Assembly (NCBI RefSeq): GCF_040256395.1
Contig: NZ_CP158299.1
Coordinates: 897,501 to 961,500 of the forward strand
Direction of reading: 5' to 3'
DNA: 64,000 nt
DNA from: Deinococcus sonorensis KR-87
GTDB lineage: Bacteria > Deinococcota > Deinococci > Deinococcales > Deinococcaceae
Below are positions 63,533 to 64,000 of this stretch, piece after piece (position 1 is the first letter of the stretch; each line of letters opens with the position of its first letter). The translations under genes and the position numbers were made by a program. Under the pieces are notes generated by a model that had not been told where the DNA came from, did no database searches, and was given only the letters and a program-made list of their open reading frames with translations.

Positions 63533-64000
63533 TCACAGTGGCTCCACCGGGTCGTGGAGCCGGATCCGGCCGCCCTGCAGCACCCGCGCGGTCAGGCCGC
63601 CGTGGCCGCGCACCGCGTTGTAGCCGCCCGGCCCCAGGTTCTCCTCCATGCGCGAGCAGGGGTGGCACTCGCCGGTGCCCTCCAGCACCACCTCCCCGAT
63701 CCGGAAGCGCCGGTCCTTGAGCGCCAGCAGCGGAATGCCCGCCACCACGATGTTGCGCCGCAGCAGCTCCGGCGTCACGGCGTCCAGGCCACACAGCGCC
63801 GCGATTACCGGCAGGTGCTCCGCCTGGATCAGCGTGACCTGCCGCTTGCCCTGGCCGCCCGGCAGGGGAGGGGAGGCGGGCCAGCGGCCCGGCGGCTCGC
63901 CCGGCTGGCCGGTCAGGGCCTTCAGGCGCGGCGGCTCCTGCTTGCCGTGGTCGCCCACCACGCCCAGCCCCGCCCGGAGTTCCGCCTCATCCAGCGCCAG
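63533..64000 (-). CDS. MOSC domain protein, N-terminus beyond the window
   Basis: The minus-strand frame is open to the last base, so the start lies outside. The visible 155 residues begin LALDEAELRAGLGVVGDHG and continue with KRQVTLIQAEHLPVI, then GTGECHPCSRMEENLG, all fitting the MOSC fold (molybdenum-cofactor sulfurase C-terminal domain). The Cys of CHPCSRM corresponds to the conserved MOSC cysteine that may carry sulfur. In the middle it has a Pro/Gly-rich insert (GEPPGRWPASPPLPGGQG). A role in handling molybdopterin or a persulfide is inferred. Confidence 0.82.
   Translation of the reverse strand: MALDEAELRAGLGVVGDHGKQEPPRLKALTGQPGEPPGRWPASPPLPGGQGKRQVTLIQAEHLPVIAALCGLDAVTPELLRRNIVVAGIPLLALKDRRFRIGEVVLEGTGECHPCSRMEENLGPGGYNAVRGHGGLTARVLQGGRIRLHDPVEPL

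Overview
This window comes from a very GC-rich bacterial chromosome and almost certainly belongs to a Deinococcus or a close relative. The evidence is the gene content: a short RNase II of the winged-helix (DrII) type, RNase J, a bacterial DnaE, the mnmG-rsmG-parA-parB block, and a Thermus/Deinococcus-style branched-chain 2-oxoacid dehydrogenase. It also rests on a layout typical of deinococci: a TANNNT hexamer sitting 5-8 bases before an ATG or GTG with no Shine-Dalgarno between them, which marks leaderless mRNAs. I count 22 such starts. Genus assignment is inference; no 16S gene or marker search was possible.

Layout. 1-5.2 kb: C-terminal half of a DUF1998 (MrfA-type) helicase, dnaB, a Nudix hydrolase, a zinc-ribbon mini-protein, a degenerate SDR overlapping nrdR. 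5.1-9.9 kb: a PlsC-like acyltransferase, then a LacI-type regulator leading a fructose-type ABC operon (frcBCA) with two identical operators upstream. 9.9-15 kb: erythromycin-esterase-like protein, prfA behind a tiny leaderless upstream ORF, a second Nudix enzyme, a beta-lactamase-fold protein, a GrpB/aminoglycoside-nucleotidyltransferase fusion and tRNA-Glu(CTC). 15-22 kb: a three-gene SHOCT/DUF4097 operon, RNase II, a two-component pair, a BON-domain protein with a long Gly/Gln-rich disordered region, and an acetyltransferase. 22-33 kb: phosphoesterase, TRIC-type channel, acyl-ACP desaturase, 1-Cys peroxiredoxin, YgfZ, DUF488, two tandem SDRs (one with a Tat-like leader), a PIG-L deacetylase, a frameshifted lipoprotein gene, an FrcK/YggC-like kinase and a SUKH/HEAT protein. 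33-48 kb: dnaE, an aldehyde dehydrogenase, the 5-oxoprolinase genes pxpA-pxpBC, a GH43 glycosidase, transketolase, a Cys-rich copper-storage protein and two signalling modules. 48-55.9 kb: RNase J, a VanW protein, and the chromosome-partition block parB-parA-rsmG-(LAGLIDADG-like ORF)-mnmG with two parS-like sites at the mnmG 3' end. 56-64 kb: the branched-chain 2-oxoacid dehydrogenase genes (E1 alpha, E1 beta, small membrane protein, E2, then separately promoted E3), a phosphoesterase, TrmK, a YqhA-family membrane protein and a partial MOSC protein.

Functional links. LacI plus FrcBCA form one self-regulated sugar-uptake unit, and the FrcK-like kinase 22 kb away may phosphorylate the imported sugar. 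ParA, ParB and the parS-like repeats form a segregation module. The E1/E2/E3 genes encode one multienzyme complex. No insertion sequence, prophage, CRISPR array or obvious genomic island was seen. The window reads as ordinary chromosome, and its novelty is mainly in small genes and in dense overlapping regulatory signals.
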